Below are positions 1 to 7,324 of a stretch of DNA of 34,135 nt, piece after piece. The position numbers were made by a program, and so were the translations under genes. Under the pieces are notes generated by a model. It had not been told where the DNA came from. It worked only from the letters and a program-made list of their open reading frames with translations, and made no database searches. How positions within the stretch are numbered: position 1 is the stretch's first letter; the number at the start of each line of letters is the position of its first letter. Source of the stretch: Alteromonadaceae bacterium (lineage in GTDB: Bacteria; Pseudomonadota; Gammaproteobacteria; Pseudomonadales; Cellvibrionaceae); the NCBI GenBank assembly GCA_002746115.1, contig NVXL01000217.1:1-34135 (forward strand), given 5' to 3'.

Positions 1-39
1 AACGCCCTACGAATTGAAGACTTAAAAAAGCTCTTTTGA
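1..39 (+). CDS. Possible C-terminal tail of a gene cut by the window edge
   Basis: Frame 1 is open from the first base and reads NALRIEDLKKLF before a TGA at 37-39. The composition looks like a real protein tail. Twelve codons are too few to be significant, so this is only a hint that a plus-strand gene ends here. No family can be named. Confidence 0.25.
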   Translation, partial: NALRIEDLKKLF

Positions 40-52
40 CACTCATCCATAA

Positions 53-281
53 AAAAAATACAAGCAGGGTACTGTATTTACAGTGAAATTTATTGCTCAT
101 GGTAGTGTTGTTGAGTATGAATCTAATGATAATAAAGTCCCCTATGTTCATCAGGGGGCTTACTTCAAGCTAAGTAACTACACTCGGTACTCATAGTGGT
201 ACTGCGCCGAATGAATCCGATGAGGCTTATGCTGAGACCTATGTGCATGACTACTATATTAAGCACATTGAATACCCTTAA
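53..281 (+). pseudogene. Frameshifted remnant of a small protein gene
   Basis: Two protein-like reading frames abut. Frame 2 is open from 53 and reads through KFIAHGSVVEYESND and HQGAYFKLSNYTRYS to a TAG at 194-196. Frame 3 picks up at about 189 with THSGTAPNESDEAYAETYVH and ends DYYIKHIEYP at a TAA (279-281). Joining them with a single one-base shift near 188-194 would give one continuous acidic, aromatic-rich chain of about 75 residues. There is no convincing ATG or ribosome site, only a GTG at 83. This fits a decayed fragment of a larger gene. The family is not recognised. A sequencing error is an alternative explanation for the shift. Confidence 0.35.
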
Positions 282-318
282 CGGTGATTTTCGTTCGGTG
301 TTAGGAATTAGTGCTTAA

Positions 319-347
319 TTCCGGGGTGCTTTAAGGGCGCCCCGGAA
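319..347. terminator. GC-rich hairpin, possible terminator
   Basis: Arms TTCCGGGGTGC (319-329) and GCGCCCCGGAA (337-347) pair over 11 positions (one T-G wobble) around a 7-base loop. It lies downstream of the gene remnant and about 130 bases beyond the end of the minus-strand CBM2 gene. Neither strand has a clear T-tract after the stem, so it could be a factor-assisted terminator or an RNA-stabilising hairpin rather than a classical intrinsic terminator. Confidence 0.4.
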
Positions 348-478
348 ATCAATTGAAAAGATAAAGAGACGCCCGTTAATTTATATTGAACACGGGGTAT
401 CTAACATCAGCTGAATAGAGTGATTGATTTCTCGTCATTATCTAAATTTAAAAACAGTGACTCAATAGCCGTAGATGA

Positions 479-1279
479 CTAAATATCTTCAATAATAAAC
501 GTTACTACGGCACTTTCCGGCACGCCATACTCCATGCTGTAATCGATCATCCGAATCTGCATCCCTAAATACCCAAAATGCTGCTCCGTCGGGCCGTTTT
601 GATGAAAGGTAATGCTATGGCCGGACGCTATCTCGTTAATCCGCATATCAGCGGTAAAATACAAAATTGCAGGGCAGGCAGCGATTGGAGGGGAGCCGCC
701 GCAATCACCTGTGAAATCCGCGTCTCGTAGGCTGAAGGTGACGGGGGGAAAGCCTTCATCGACCTCAAATATCGCTGCTTGCTCGCCAACATGTAAGCTA
801 AACGGCACGTTCGGGGTAACAACTATATCCCAGGGGAATTTACCGGGAATATACCGCTCAACAATACACGAGCCGCCAAGTTCGGGTATAGCGTTTACGC
901 CAGAATAGCTGCCGATAAAGCCGAATGAGGCTTGCCCGGAGGTGGGAATATGGCTATTCCATGCTGCGGGGTCAGCTGTTATCTCGTTACCCAATTGCAA
1001 TATGTTGCTGCTCCAAAAAGTATCGATTTGTTGGTTTCCTGGGAAGGTCCAGTTGATTTGCCAGTCGCTTAAGTCATTAAATTCTGCTGTGATACTGACC
1101 TCAGCTTGGAACCCGGTGCCCCAGTCGCTGATAATTCGGTAATCACAGATGTTTTCCAGAACGGTGTTCCCAGGAGGCGGGGATAAAGCGGATGCGCCAG
1201 TACTTGTTAAAAAACAGGCGGCACCCACGGATAGAAAGAACGACTTTACAGTGTTCATTTTTTTTGTTGTTAGGCTCAT
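479..1279 (-). CDS. Secreted protein with family 2 carbohydrate-binding module
   Basis: From the chosen start the protein has 266 residues. An N-terminal signal peptide (basic MSLTTKKMNTVK, then a hydrophobic core ending near ASA) implies export. Residues about 40-140 look like a CBM2 (cellulose/xylan-binding) domain: flanking cysteines (C45 and C138, the family's usual disulfide), SDWGTGF, DWQINWTFP, a tryptophan in DTFWSS, AAWNS and FGFIGS. The roughly 125-residue C-terminal part (VTPNVPFSLHVGEQAA onward) is beta-rich and could be an Ig-like domain; I do not recognise it. No glycosidase catalytic domain is visible, so this is probably an accessory or adhesion protein for polysaccharide surfaces. 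The reading frame extends upstream to 1345, but I chose the ATG at 1279 because AAGG sits about 9 bases before it, and the longer version would add a non-signal HEHAHDDH segment encoded by an inverted repeat. Surface-polysaccharide binding is inference. Confidence 0.7.
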   Translation of the reverse strand: MSLTTKKMNTVKSFFLSVGAACFLTSTGASALSPPPGNTVLENICDYRIISDWGTGFQAEVSITAEFNDLSDWQINWTFPGNQQIDTFWSSNILQLGNEITADPAAWNSHIPTSGQASFGFIGSYSGVNAIPELGGSCIVERYIPGKFPWDIVVTPNVPFSLHVGEQAAIFEVDEGFPPVTFSLRDADFTGDCGGSPPIAACPAILYFTADMRINEIASGHSITFHQNGPTEQHFGYLGMQIRMIDYSMEYGVPESAVVTFIIEDI

Positions 1280-1305
1280 ATTATTGACCTTATATAAAGC
1301 ATGAT

Positions 1306-1327
1306 CGTCATGAGCATGTTCATGACG
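1306..1327. promoter_or_regulatory. Inverted repeat upstream of the CBM2 gene
   Basis: Perfect 8-base arms CGTCATGA and TCATGACG flank a 6-base spacer, 27-48 bases upstream of the CBM2 start at 1279. The position suits an operator or a 5'-leader hairpin. Its presence inside the longer possible reading frame supports the shorter start. Confidence 0.4.
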
Positions 1328-1345
1328 GGGAGCATTGATTTTCAT

Positions 1346-1774
1346 GCTGAAAATTTATAATGTCAACGTGCTTACTGCGAGGAAGTGCTCTTGTTCAAAT
1401 TACCGAATAGGCCAATTTGGGTGTGCCTATTAATGGTCGAATCTGTCGGTGAAAAAATGTAATCTGGCGGGTTTTTTAGAGTCGTTGCTGAGGGGTGTCG
1501 GTCATGCCTGACCAAGTATATGGGGTATATCTGAGCTTTAAAAAATATAAAATCCTCGGCGTGACAATGTCGCACCGAGCCTATTAGTGAAACACTATTT
1601 TGCACTGGCTTACGGCATGTTTTGCCACTGACTGCGCAAGGCGGAAAACGCAGACTTTTCCTTAAATATAGGTACATCTATTGTTACGTCCATTTCGATA
1701 ATGCCAAACCATTCTTCAGGGGCTGTTTGATCATGGGATTGGCTTGTAGGAGGATGAAAAACGGGATAGCTGAC
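1346..1774. other. Intergenic stretch without a convincing gene
   Basis: About 430 bases between the divergent CBM2 and ATPase genes. The only sizeable open frame (minus strand, 1372-1677, 101 codons) has a cysteine/serine/arginine-rich composition, no ribosome site and no recognisable domain, so I do not call it. A nine-codon open frame starts at 1754 directly against an AGGAGG and is not credible as a gene. Confidence 0.5.
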
Positions 1775-1792
1775 AGCTTATGAAAATAAGCT
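1775..1792 (+). promoter_or_regulatory. Small hairpin with GAAA tetraloop
   Basis: AGCTTAT, GAAA, ATAAGCT: a perfect 7-base-pair stem closed by a GNRA-type tetraloop, about 100 bases upstream of the ATPase gene. It may be a leader-RNA structure or a short terminator protecting the module from upstream reading. It is the first of three inverted repeats in this leader. Confidence 0.35.
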
Positions 1793-1823
1793 TGGGGGGA
1801 TTACCAATGATAGGCTAGAATGA

Positions 1824-1837
1824 TGACAAATATGTCA
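1824..1837. promoter_or_regulatory. TGACA-N4-TGTCA inverted repeat
   Basis: Perfect 5-base arms around AATA, 56-69 bases upstream of the ATPase start. The size and symmetry suit a dimeric repressor half-site pair, such as an autoregulatory operator of the downstream module. No regulator gene is visible in the operon, so the cognate protein is unknown. Confidence 0.3.
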
Positions 1838-1846
1838 AAGTTAAGC

Positions 1847-1873
1847 GATAACAAAGCGGGTTTGCTCGTTATC
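1847..1873. promoter_or_regulatory. GATAAC/GTTATC inverted repeat before the ATPase gene
   Basis: GATAAC (1847-1852) and GTTATC (1868-1873), with an inner AGC/GCT pair, flank the region 20-46 bases before the ATPase ATG. It could hide or expose the ribosome site (AAGGTAG at about 1878) as a hairpin, or bind a regulator. Confidence 0.3.
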
Positions 1874-1892
1874 CACTAAGGTAGAATAAGAA

Positions 1893-3065
1893 ATGATCAA
1901 AAAATTTGGTGTTCGTAACTTCTCAAGCATCAAAAGCGGTATCGAAATCAACTTTGAGTTTGACGGCCACGTCCCGGAAGCTATTAGTCAGAACCAGGCG
2001 GTTACTTCGGTTCTAGGCATTAAAGGCGGCAATGGGTCTGGTAAGACTAACATTATGAAAGCTTTGAGCTTTCTTAAGTACTTCTGTTCGACCTCTGCGG
2101 ATTCTGAGATGTCGAATAGCATTCCTTTTAAAACGTTCTCGAATAATAGTGAGCCTACCGAGTTCTATATTGACTTTGAGGTGAATGGGGATAAATATAG
2201 CTACGAACTTGAGCTGACGACTGAGCGGGTATTGCGAGAAGAGTTTTTCCGGACGCGTGAGCGCAAAACGGTGATCTTAAAGCGTCAGGGCGATATCATT
2301 GAGCAAGCCGTTGCTGAGTTAAAGGAGCTTGAATCCGTTCAGTTACGTAGCGACGCTTCTATTATCAGTCTTTATACCAAGTATCGCTTTAAATCTAGCA
2401 TGGCGGATATGGTCAATATTTGGGAATTTTTCAGAGGTATGATTACTAACGTTAACAATGCCGGCTACGTAGAGGTTAACTTTGAGCCGCAATTGTTATC
2501 TAAGATGTATCTGAATGATGATATGTTGTTTGGCTTTATTAAAGATGTTGTCAAAATTGCAGATGAGAGCGTCAAAGATATTGAAATCAAAGAAGCTCAA
2601 AATGAAAAAGGCGAAAAAATTTACTTCCCTGTTTTTTGTCATGAAAACGTTAGCGGTAATTTTTATCTGTCATTAGCGGAGGAGTCTAGCGGTACACGGC
2701 GCTTATTCCAGCGCATGGTGTTTTATTGGTTAACCTTAAAAGCTGGTGGTTTGTTAATTATGGATGAGTTTGATATTCATTTGCATTCCATGGTACTACC
2801 AAAAATATTGGCCTTGTTTTTAGATCCAAATATCAATAGAAAGGGGGCGCAGTTTGTTTTCACTTCTCATAATACTGAAATTATTGATCATCTAGGTAAG
2901 TACCGCACCATACTTGTGAATAAAGAGGAGGGGGAGACCTATTGTTATCGTTTAGATGAAATTCCGGGAAGTATGATTCGTAACGATCGTACGATTATCC
3001 CAATTTATTTGAGCGGGAAAATCGGCGGTGTTCCGAGTAATTTAGCCGATTCGGAAAAAGTCTAA
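1893..3065 (+). CDS. AAA/ABC-type ATPase (RloA/OLD-like), putative defence module
   Basis: This 390-residue protein has the layout of the AAA_15/AAA_21 group of single-domain SMC/ABC-like ATPases. The start MIKKFGVRNFSSIKS is the usual 'I..f.v.NF.si' strand. Walker A is GGNGSGKT (45-52), the ABC-signature-like segment EESSGTRR is at 263-270, Walker B LLIMDEFD at 287-294, and an H-loop at SHNTE (325-329). The middle (about 95-250) is the helical insertion typical of these proteins. No TOPRIM or nuclease domain is fused, unlike full-length OLD. The stop overlaps the next start by one base (TAATG at 3063-3067), so the two genes are translationally coupled. Members of this ATPase group are the sensor or motor parts of two-gene anti-phage modules (AbiL, PARIS, Septu and similar). 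That role here is inference from domain and operon layout. Confidence 0.8.
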   Translation: MIKKFGVRNFSSIKSGIEINFEFDGHVPEAISQNQAVTSVLGIKGGNGSGKTNIMKALSFLKYFCSTSADSEMSNSIPFKTFSNNSEPTEFYIDFEVNGDKYSYELELTTERVLREEFFRTRERKTVILKRQGDIIEQAVAELKELESVQLRSDASIISLYTKYRFKSSMADMVNIWEFFRGMITNVNNAGYVEVNFEPQLLSKMYLNDDMLFGFIKDVVKIADESVKDIEIKEAQNEKGEKIYFPVFCHENVSGNFYLSLAEESSGTRRLFQRMVFYWLTLKAGGLLIMDEFDIHLHSMVLPKILALFLDPNINRKGAQFVFTSHNTEIIDHLGKYRTILVNKEEGETYCYRLDEIPGSMIRNDRTIIPIYLSGKIGGVPSNLADSEKV

Positions 3066-3580
3066 TGGGGAAGTTTGCTAACCCGAGAAAGGATCGTTTT
3101 CTAAAAACACGGCCGCGATCGTCGGTGGAAACTTCCGATATCGCGGCGCGATGTAAGTTCAATTTGTCATTTTTTGATGCTAGCCAAGAGGCTGGGCAAG
3201 ATTTTGCTGATTGGAACAATGTTGAAGGCTTGCATTCGTTGGCGACTTTGATGGAAAAAATCAAAGAGTATACCAAGGAGCCCTTATCGTACTGGCGCAA
3301 TAATCGCAGTGGTTCCGGGGGCTTGAAGATTTTGTCGTATTACGATAGCTTCCCAAAAGACAGTGATTTTATCCATCCTGCGCATGTCCCTCACGATGCT
3401 ATTTGGGCGCGGTTTCGTTTGGGCAATAAAGTACGGCTCATCGGGTTTGTAGTGCCTGAGGTGCTTGTCAGTGAAGATGCGGCGAAGCGTAAAGCTGAGC
3501 AGATTGGTTTGGATGCAAATACTTTCTATGTGGTTTTTTTAGATAAAGACCATCGTTTTTATAAATCTGAGAGCCGATAA
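3065..3580 (+). CDS. Small partner of the ATPase, candidate effector
   Basis: A 171-residue basic protein with no signal peptide or membrane helix, starting inside the stop of the ATPase gene. I know no functional name. Visible conserved-looking blocks are DASQEAGQDFADWN (38-51), LMEKIKEYTKEPLSYWRN (62-79), HPAHVPHDAIWARFRLG (104-120), VRLIGFVVPE (123-132) and NTFYVVFLDKDHRFY (152-166). The last three blocks, an arginine-rich strand followed by hydrophobic strands and a closing DxxHxFY, recall the layout of RelE-fold mRNA interferases. That is only a structural impression, not a homology claim. Histidines 104, 107, 110 and 163 and aspartates 111 and 160 could form an active or metal site. Coupling to an ATPase makes it the likely effector of a two-gene defence or toxin module. 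Confidence 0.6.
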   Translation: MGKFANPRKDRFLKTRPRSSVETSDIAARCKFNLSFFDASQEAGQDFADWNNVEGLHSLATLMEKIKEYTKEPLSYWRNNRSGSGGLKILSYYDSFPKDSDFIHPAHVPHDAIWARFRLGNKVRLIGFVVPEVLVSEDAAKRKAEQIGLDANTFYVVFLDKDHRFYKSESR

Positions 3581-3583
3581 AAA

Positions 3584-3931
3584 ATGAAAGCAGAAAACTT
3601 GTCCCCAAAAAAACAGCCCCTAAAAAAACTTCCCTTAGAAAAACTGTCCAAAGAAAAAATAGAAGAAGAGTTGTTGCAGCTCAATGAGCAGCTGAGTACG
3701 CTTTGGGTATTACGTGAAGGTAAATTATATAAACTATTTAAATTTACTGACTTTGTGGCGGCCTTTGGGTTTATGACAAAGTGCGCATTATATGCCGAGA
3801 AAGTGAATCATCACCCTGAGTGGTTTAATGTTTATCGCAGTGTTGAGGTAAGTTTGACGACGCATGAGGTTGCAGGTATATCGTATAAAGACTTTGCCCT
3901 TGCTCGTAAAATGGAAGCTTACGCCGCGTAA
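3584..3931 (+). CDS. phhB: Pterin-4a-carbinolamine dehydratase (PhhB/PCD family)
   Basis: 115 residues. The family signature is complete: EKVNHHPEW (72-80), Y84, H94 and D103, with the paired histidines 76/77 and H94 forming the dehydratase site. The enzyme dehydrates 4a-hydroxytetrahydropterin in the cytoplasm to recycle the cofactor of phenylalanine hydroxylase. No hydroxylase (phhA) lies in the window. The first 27 residues are a lysine- and proline-rich extension ([12 protein letters not shown]), longer than typical for the family. The gene starts only 3 bases after the preceding stop, so it may be cotranscribed with the ATPase pair, although its housekeeping role suggests the neighbours were inserted beside it. 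Confidence 0.85.
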   Translation: MKAENLSPKKQPLKKLPLEKLSKEKIEEELLQLNEQLSTLWVLREGKLYKLFKFTDFVAAFGFMTKCALYAEKVNHHPEWFNVYRSVEVSLTTHEVAGISYKDFALARKMEAYAA

Positions 3932-3972
3932 TTTTCTGGTTTTTTAGTATAAATATCAAGATAGAGGTTTTT

Positions 3973-5490
3973 TTGAAATTAACGAATTCATATCTCACAT
4001 TAGGCGAGGCGTTTTATAAGCCGTGTTTACCTCGCCAATTTGAATCCCCAACATTAATGCTTTGGAATAAAAGCCTCGCGAGCGAACTGGGTATTACTGA
4101 GTCCTTAGGTTCAGATGAACAGCGGCTTGCTGAGTTATTTTGCGGTAAACGCTTGTTACCGGGTGTTCAGCCCGTTGCGTTAGCGTATGCGGGGCATCAG
4201 TTTGGGAATTTCTCTCCTCAGTTAGGCGATGGTCGAGCGCATTTGCTCGGTGAGTTAGAGGGGCCGTTAGGGCAGCGTGTTGATATTCAATTAAAAGGTT
4301 CGGGGCCAACGCCGTTCTCTCGTGGCGGTGACGGCTTATGCGCTATGGGACCTGCGCTGCGCGAGTTTGTTATGAGTGAGGCTATGCACGCGCTTGGTGT
4401 CCCTACGACGCGTAGCTTAGCTGTGGTGGCTACTGGAGAGATGCTATATCGGCAAAGCGTTACTCCTGGAGCGGTAGTGACACGTGTGGCTGCGAGCCAC
4501 TTGCGGGTGGGGACGGTACAGTATTTTGCTGCGCAAGGTAGGCATGAGGAGGTTAAACGGTTGTGTGATTATACGATCGACCGTCATTACCCTGAAATAA
4601 TACAAGCAGGCATGTCGTCAGGAGAGAGGTACCTTGCGCTCTTAGATGCCGCTATGGCGCGACAGATTACCTTGGTGTGCCACTGGATGCGCGTGGGTTT
4701 AATTCATGGCGTTATGAATACGGATAATGCTGCACTGTCGGGAGAGACGATTGATTACGGGCCTTGCGCAATGCTTGGGCGCTATAAACCCGATATGGTC
4801 TTTAGCTCTATAGATACCCACGGGCGTTACGCTTTTAATAAGCAGCCGGATATGGTGCAGTGGAATATTTCACGCTTAGCGGAATGCCTGATACCGTTAG
4901 TGGATGACACTGAGCAGTTGGCTGTGGATAAATTAGTGGCAATTATTTCGACATTTCCGCAGCGATTTAATGCGGCTTATCATGACATGATGTCTGAAAA
5001 GTTAGGTTTGGATGTAAAATCTACAGGCATCGGGGAGAATAAAGTATTAATTGATGATTTGTTGAGCAAAATGCAGGAGCATGGTCTTGATTATACCGAT
5101 ACGTTTAACGCATTAACGGAATGGCTTGCTGAAAATAATAATATTGCAAAATTGGATAAGTTAAGTAGGGAAAATAATAAAAATAGGCACGCGCAGATAT
5201 TAGGCCATTTAAGTCAATTTTTGTCAGTATGGCAAGAGCGTGTAATGGGGCAAGATTTACCATTGCAAGCGTGCTATGAAAAAATGCGATTTGCCAACCC
5301 GGTAGTTATTCCGAGGAATCATCATGTTGAAGCTTGTCTTGCGGAATGTATTAGTGCAGGCAGCGCTGATAAGGCCATGCAGTTTTTATCTGTATTAATG
5401 AAGCCGTATGAACGGTGCGAGAATACCGCTTTATACGAAGCCCCGTCAGCGGACGATGATAAAGGGTATAAGACTTTTTGCGGGACTTAA
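3973..5490 (+). CDS. selO: Protein adenylyltransferase SelO (YdiU family)
   Basis: 505 residues, close to the family norm of about 480. SelO is a pseudokinase-fold enzyme that transfers AMP to protein Ser/Thr/Tyr and is linked to oxidative-stress responses. Recognisable motifs are YAGHQFGNFSPQLGDGRA (71-88), LKGSG around K108, GPALREFVMSEAMHALG (126-142), the catalytic-loop HGVMNTDN (245-252) and DYGP (261-264). The C-terminus ends TFCGT, with a cysteine where animal SelO carries selenocysteine. The start is a TTG at 3973, supported by AGAGG 5 bases upstream and by alignment of NSYLTLGEAFYKP with the family N-terminus. It is the last gene of a plus-strand run with phhB 41 bases upstream. Confidence 0.92.
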   Translation: MKLTNSYLTLGEAFYKPCLPRQFESPTLMLWNKSLASELGITESLGSDEQRLAELFCGKRLLPGVQPVALAYAGHQFGNFSPQLGDGRAHLLGELEGPLGQRVDIQLKGSGPTPFSRGGDGLCAMGPALREFVMSEAMHALGVPTTRSLAVVATGEMLYRQSVTPGAVVTRVAASHLRVGTVQYFAAQGRHEEVKRLCDYTIDRHYPEIIQAGMSSGERYLALLDAAMARQITLVCHWMRVGLIHGVMNTDNAALSGETIDYGPCAMLGRYKPDMVFSSIDTHGRYAFNKQPDMVQWNISRLAECLIPLVDDTEQLAVDKLVAIISTFPQRFNAAYHDMMSEKLGLDVKSTGIGENKVLIDDLLSKMQEHGLDYTDTFNALTEWLAENNNIAKLDKLSRENNKNRHAQILGHLSQFLSVWQERVMGQDLPLQACYEKMRFANPVVIPRNHHVEACLAECISAGSADKAMQFLSVLMKPYERCENTALYEAPSADDDKGYKTFCGT

Positions 5491-5537
5491 TTTTGCGACC
5501 TTTACTCTTTTGTGCAAGAGGTGTAATCGCTTTGACT

Positions 5538-6041
5538 TTATTGTTCGACAGCAGGAAGACTTTGTTCGTCGGTAAACGAGATTTCTAAAAGGCCTAACCA
5601 GCGTAGAGGGCCTTCGGTGTTATCAACATTAATAAGCTGGGCGGCATAGCGGTTGTTGGAGATGTTAATGGCGCATTCCATAAGGGCTGCAAAGGGATCG
5701 TTGTTTGAGGCAAGGCAGCTTAATTCTATTGTGCCGCACATGACAGGGATAGTCGATTGCGCTTGTTGTCGTTGGATTGTGCTTAACGGACTGCGGCGTT
5801 TACGGTTGTAATAATCCCCTACCTTTACCCGATTTCTTGGAATGCCAACGGCGTTGTCGGTGGTAAATACTTTACCGCTATAGGTTTGTGATTGTTGATT
5901 AAAATTCTTGCTATACAAGACAAAGCTATATTCTCTCGAGCCAACCTGAATAAAACCACGATAATCTACCGGCGATGACGCTTGCGTATTTTCAAATAAG
6001 GTGACTGCGCTGCCATGTATTGCGTAGTGGTTAGAACCCAT
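5538..6041 (-). CDS. Hypothetical protein
   Basis: 167 residues from the ATG at 6041, which has GGGG about 8 bases upstream. The frame stays open to an ATG at 6092, giving 184 residues, without a good ribosome site. There is no signal peptide, membrane helix or domain I recognise. The first half is polar and beta-rich (GSNHYAIHGSAVTLFEN, YRGFIQVGSREYSFVLYSK), followed by a basic patch (YYNRKRR) and a C-terminal half with three cysteines (MCGTIELSCLAS, MECA). It looks like a cytoplasmic protein of unknown role. It converges on selO with a 47-base gap. A 26-base palindrome lies 100 bases upstream and may regulate it. Confidence 0.55.
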   Translation of the reverse strand: MGSNHYAIHGSAVTLFENTQASSPVDYRGFIQVGSREYSFVLYSKNFNQQSQTYSGKVFTTDNAVGIPRNRVKVGDYYNRKRRSPLSTIQRQQAQSTIPVMCGTIELSCLASNNDPFAALMECAINISNNRYAAQLINVDNTEGPLRWLGLLEISFTDEQSLPAVEQ

Positions 6042-6140
6042 GATTGTACCCCAGTAATTGCTGACTCTAGAATTAATGCAATTTATCATCACTGATTATC
6101 AGTATCTGAATGTCGCATACTTGTAATCTAGAATAGAGCA

Positions 6141-6166
6141 ACTTCAGTGCCAATTGGCACCGAAGT
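6141..6166. promoter_or_regulatory. Large near-perfect palindrome
   Basis: Outer arms ACTTC and GAAGT and inner arms GTGCC and GGCAC surround a central AATT, with a single A/C mismatch pair (6146/6161). Twelve of thirteen pairs match. It lies 100-125 bases upstream of the unrecognised gene that starts at 6041. No T-tract follows, so a dimeric regulator site is more likely than a terminator. Confidence 0.45.
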
Positions 6167-6553
6167 AGTTATATTGGCGCCTAAATTGGGGCGACAAAGT
6201 ATTTTTGTTCTAGTTGAGTGTCTCTCTGTAAAAAAAGCCGACAGAGTTTGACTTGGAGCGAAAATGTTAATGGGAGTTGAGCTTGTCGCCGATGCTTAGT
6301 ATAGAGCGTTGAAATTGATGCCAAAAAACATCTATTTTCCTACGGTGACGCCTAAAATCACTTTATGACGTTAATTATATCATTAATGCTGTGGGAATGT
6401 GATCTAGATCAAGCGGTGGTGTCGAATAGTTTTACGAGATGTTTTTTGTTAATTTAAATAGACTTAACCCATCTATTTGGGAATAGAGGGCTAGGTTTTT
6501 ATAAGTTAATATTTGCGCTAATAACTTAATGTTACAGACGTGATGTCGGTTAT
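6167..6553. other. AT-rich intergenic region with an FNR/CRP-like site
   Basis: No open frame of note. At 6399-6412, GTGAT-CTAG-ATCAA matches the FNR/Anr box TTGAT-N4-ATCAA at 9 of 10 positions and half of a CRP box. It lies about 360 bases upstream of the gene starting at 6041 and downstream of ompW, so its target is unclear. The site call is tentative. Confidence 0.3.
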
Positions 6554-7231
6554 TTAAAATTTATATCCAATGGCGAGGGTGTAAACCCAGGGGTCTATGT
6601 CTACGTCTACTTTTGCGGCAGAGTTACCCACTTTAAATTTAGCGGTAGTCGAAATATCGATATATCGAAGGGAGGTATTGAGTAGCCAGTTGTCGTTTAA
6701 TGTGTAATCAAAACCAAGTTGTGCGGATAAGCCAATTGAGTCGTCTAGCTCTAAGCTATTGAAGCCCTGTGCTTGACGTGTATCGTCGAAAGACTCGTCA
6801 AAGAAGATGGTGTAGTTAATGCCAAGACCCACATAGGGCTGAAACACTGAGTCACTTGCGGAGAAGTAATATAGGGCGCTAAGGGTTGGTGGTAGTTGGT
6901 CGGTTTCCGCAAGTGAGCCGTCCCCTAAACCGAGTGCACTGTTTTCAAGGTTAATGCTGTGGTTAAACGGGGTTGCTGCGAGCAATTCAATCGCTAAATG
7001 TTGATTGATAAAGTATACGAAGTTTAAGCCCAGCTGGGTGCTGTCATCGACAGAGACTTGCATACCGGTATTGCCGCCAAGGTCATTCACTATAACGTTA
7101 CCGCTGCTTTCATCGGGCGATACCTTGGTAAGGCCTGCTCGTATAACAAGATCCCCTGGTTCGTATGCGATGGCATCGGTGATTAAGCCGAGGGATGCAA
7201 TAGCGACGGCACTTGCGATTACTCTCTTCAT
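6554..7231 (-). CDS. ompW: Outer membrane protein OmpW family
   Basis: 225 residues with a signal peptide of about 22 residues (basic MKR, hydrophobic core, ending DAIA before YEPGD). The mature protein is an eight-stranded barrel of the OmpW family: GDLVIRAGLTKVSPDES near the N-terminus, LGLNFVYFINQHLAIELLAATPFNH, LPPTLSALYYF, FQPYVGLGINYT, NWLLNTSLRYID and a terminal WVYTLAIGYKF ending in phenylalanine as barrels do. OmpW forms a narrow hydrophobic channel for small apolar molecules and in enterobacteria responds to oxygen and osmotic stress. AGGAAG lies 6 bases before the ATG. A membrane-anchored AraC regulator and a 29-base palindrome lie directly upstream. Confidence 0.92.
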   Translation of the reverse strand: MKRVIASAVAIASLGLITDAIAYEPGDLVIRAGLTKVSPDESSGNVIVNDLGGNTGMQVSVDDSTQLGLNFVYFINQHLAIELLAATPFNHSINLENSALGLGDGSLAETDQLPPTLSALYYFSASDSVFQPYVGLGINYTIFFDESFDDTRQAQGFNSLELDDSIGLSAQLGFDYTLNDNWLLNTSLRYIDISTTAKFKVGNSAAKVDVDIDPWVYTLAIGYKF

Positions 7232-7324
7232 AAAACGCTTCCTAGTTCCTAATGTAAAATAATCATCATAAGTGATGAGCTAAATGATTTTATTGATATT
7301 AGACAAATAGTCGTGTGTGTACAG

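Noticed and set aside
1372-1677. 101-codon minus-strand open frame
   Set aside because: No ribosome site, no signal or domain, and a Cys/Ser/Arg-rich composition typical of a chance frame. It might be an interspersed repeat, which I cannot test.
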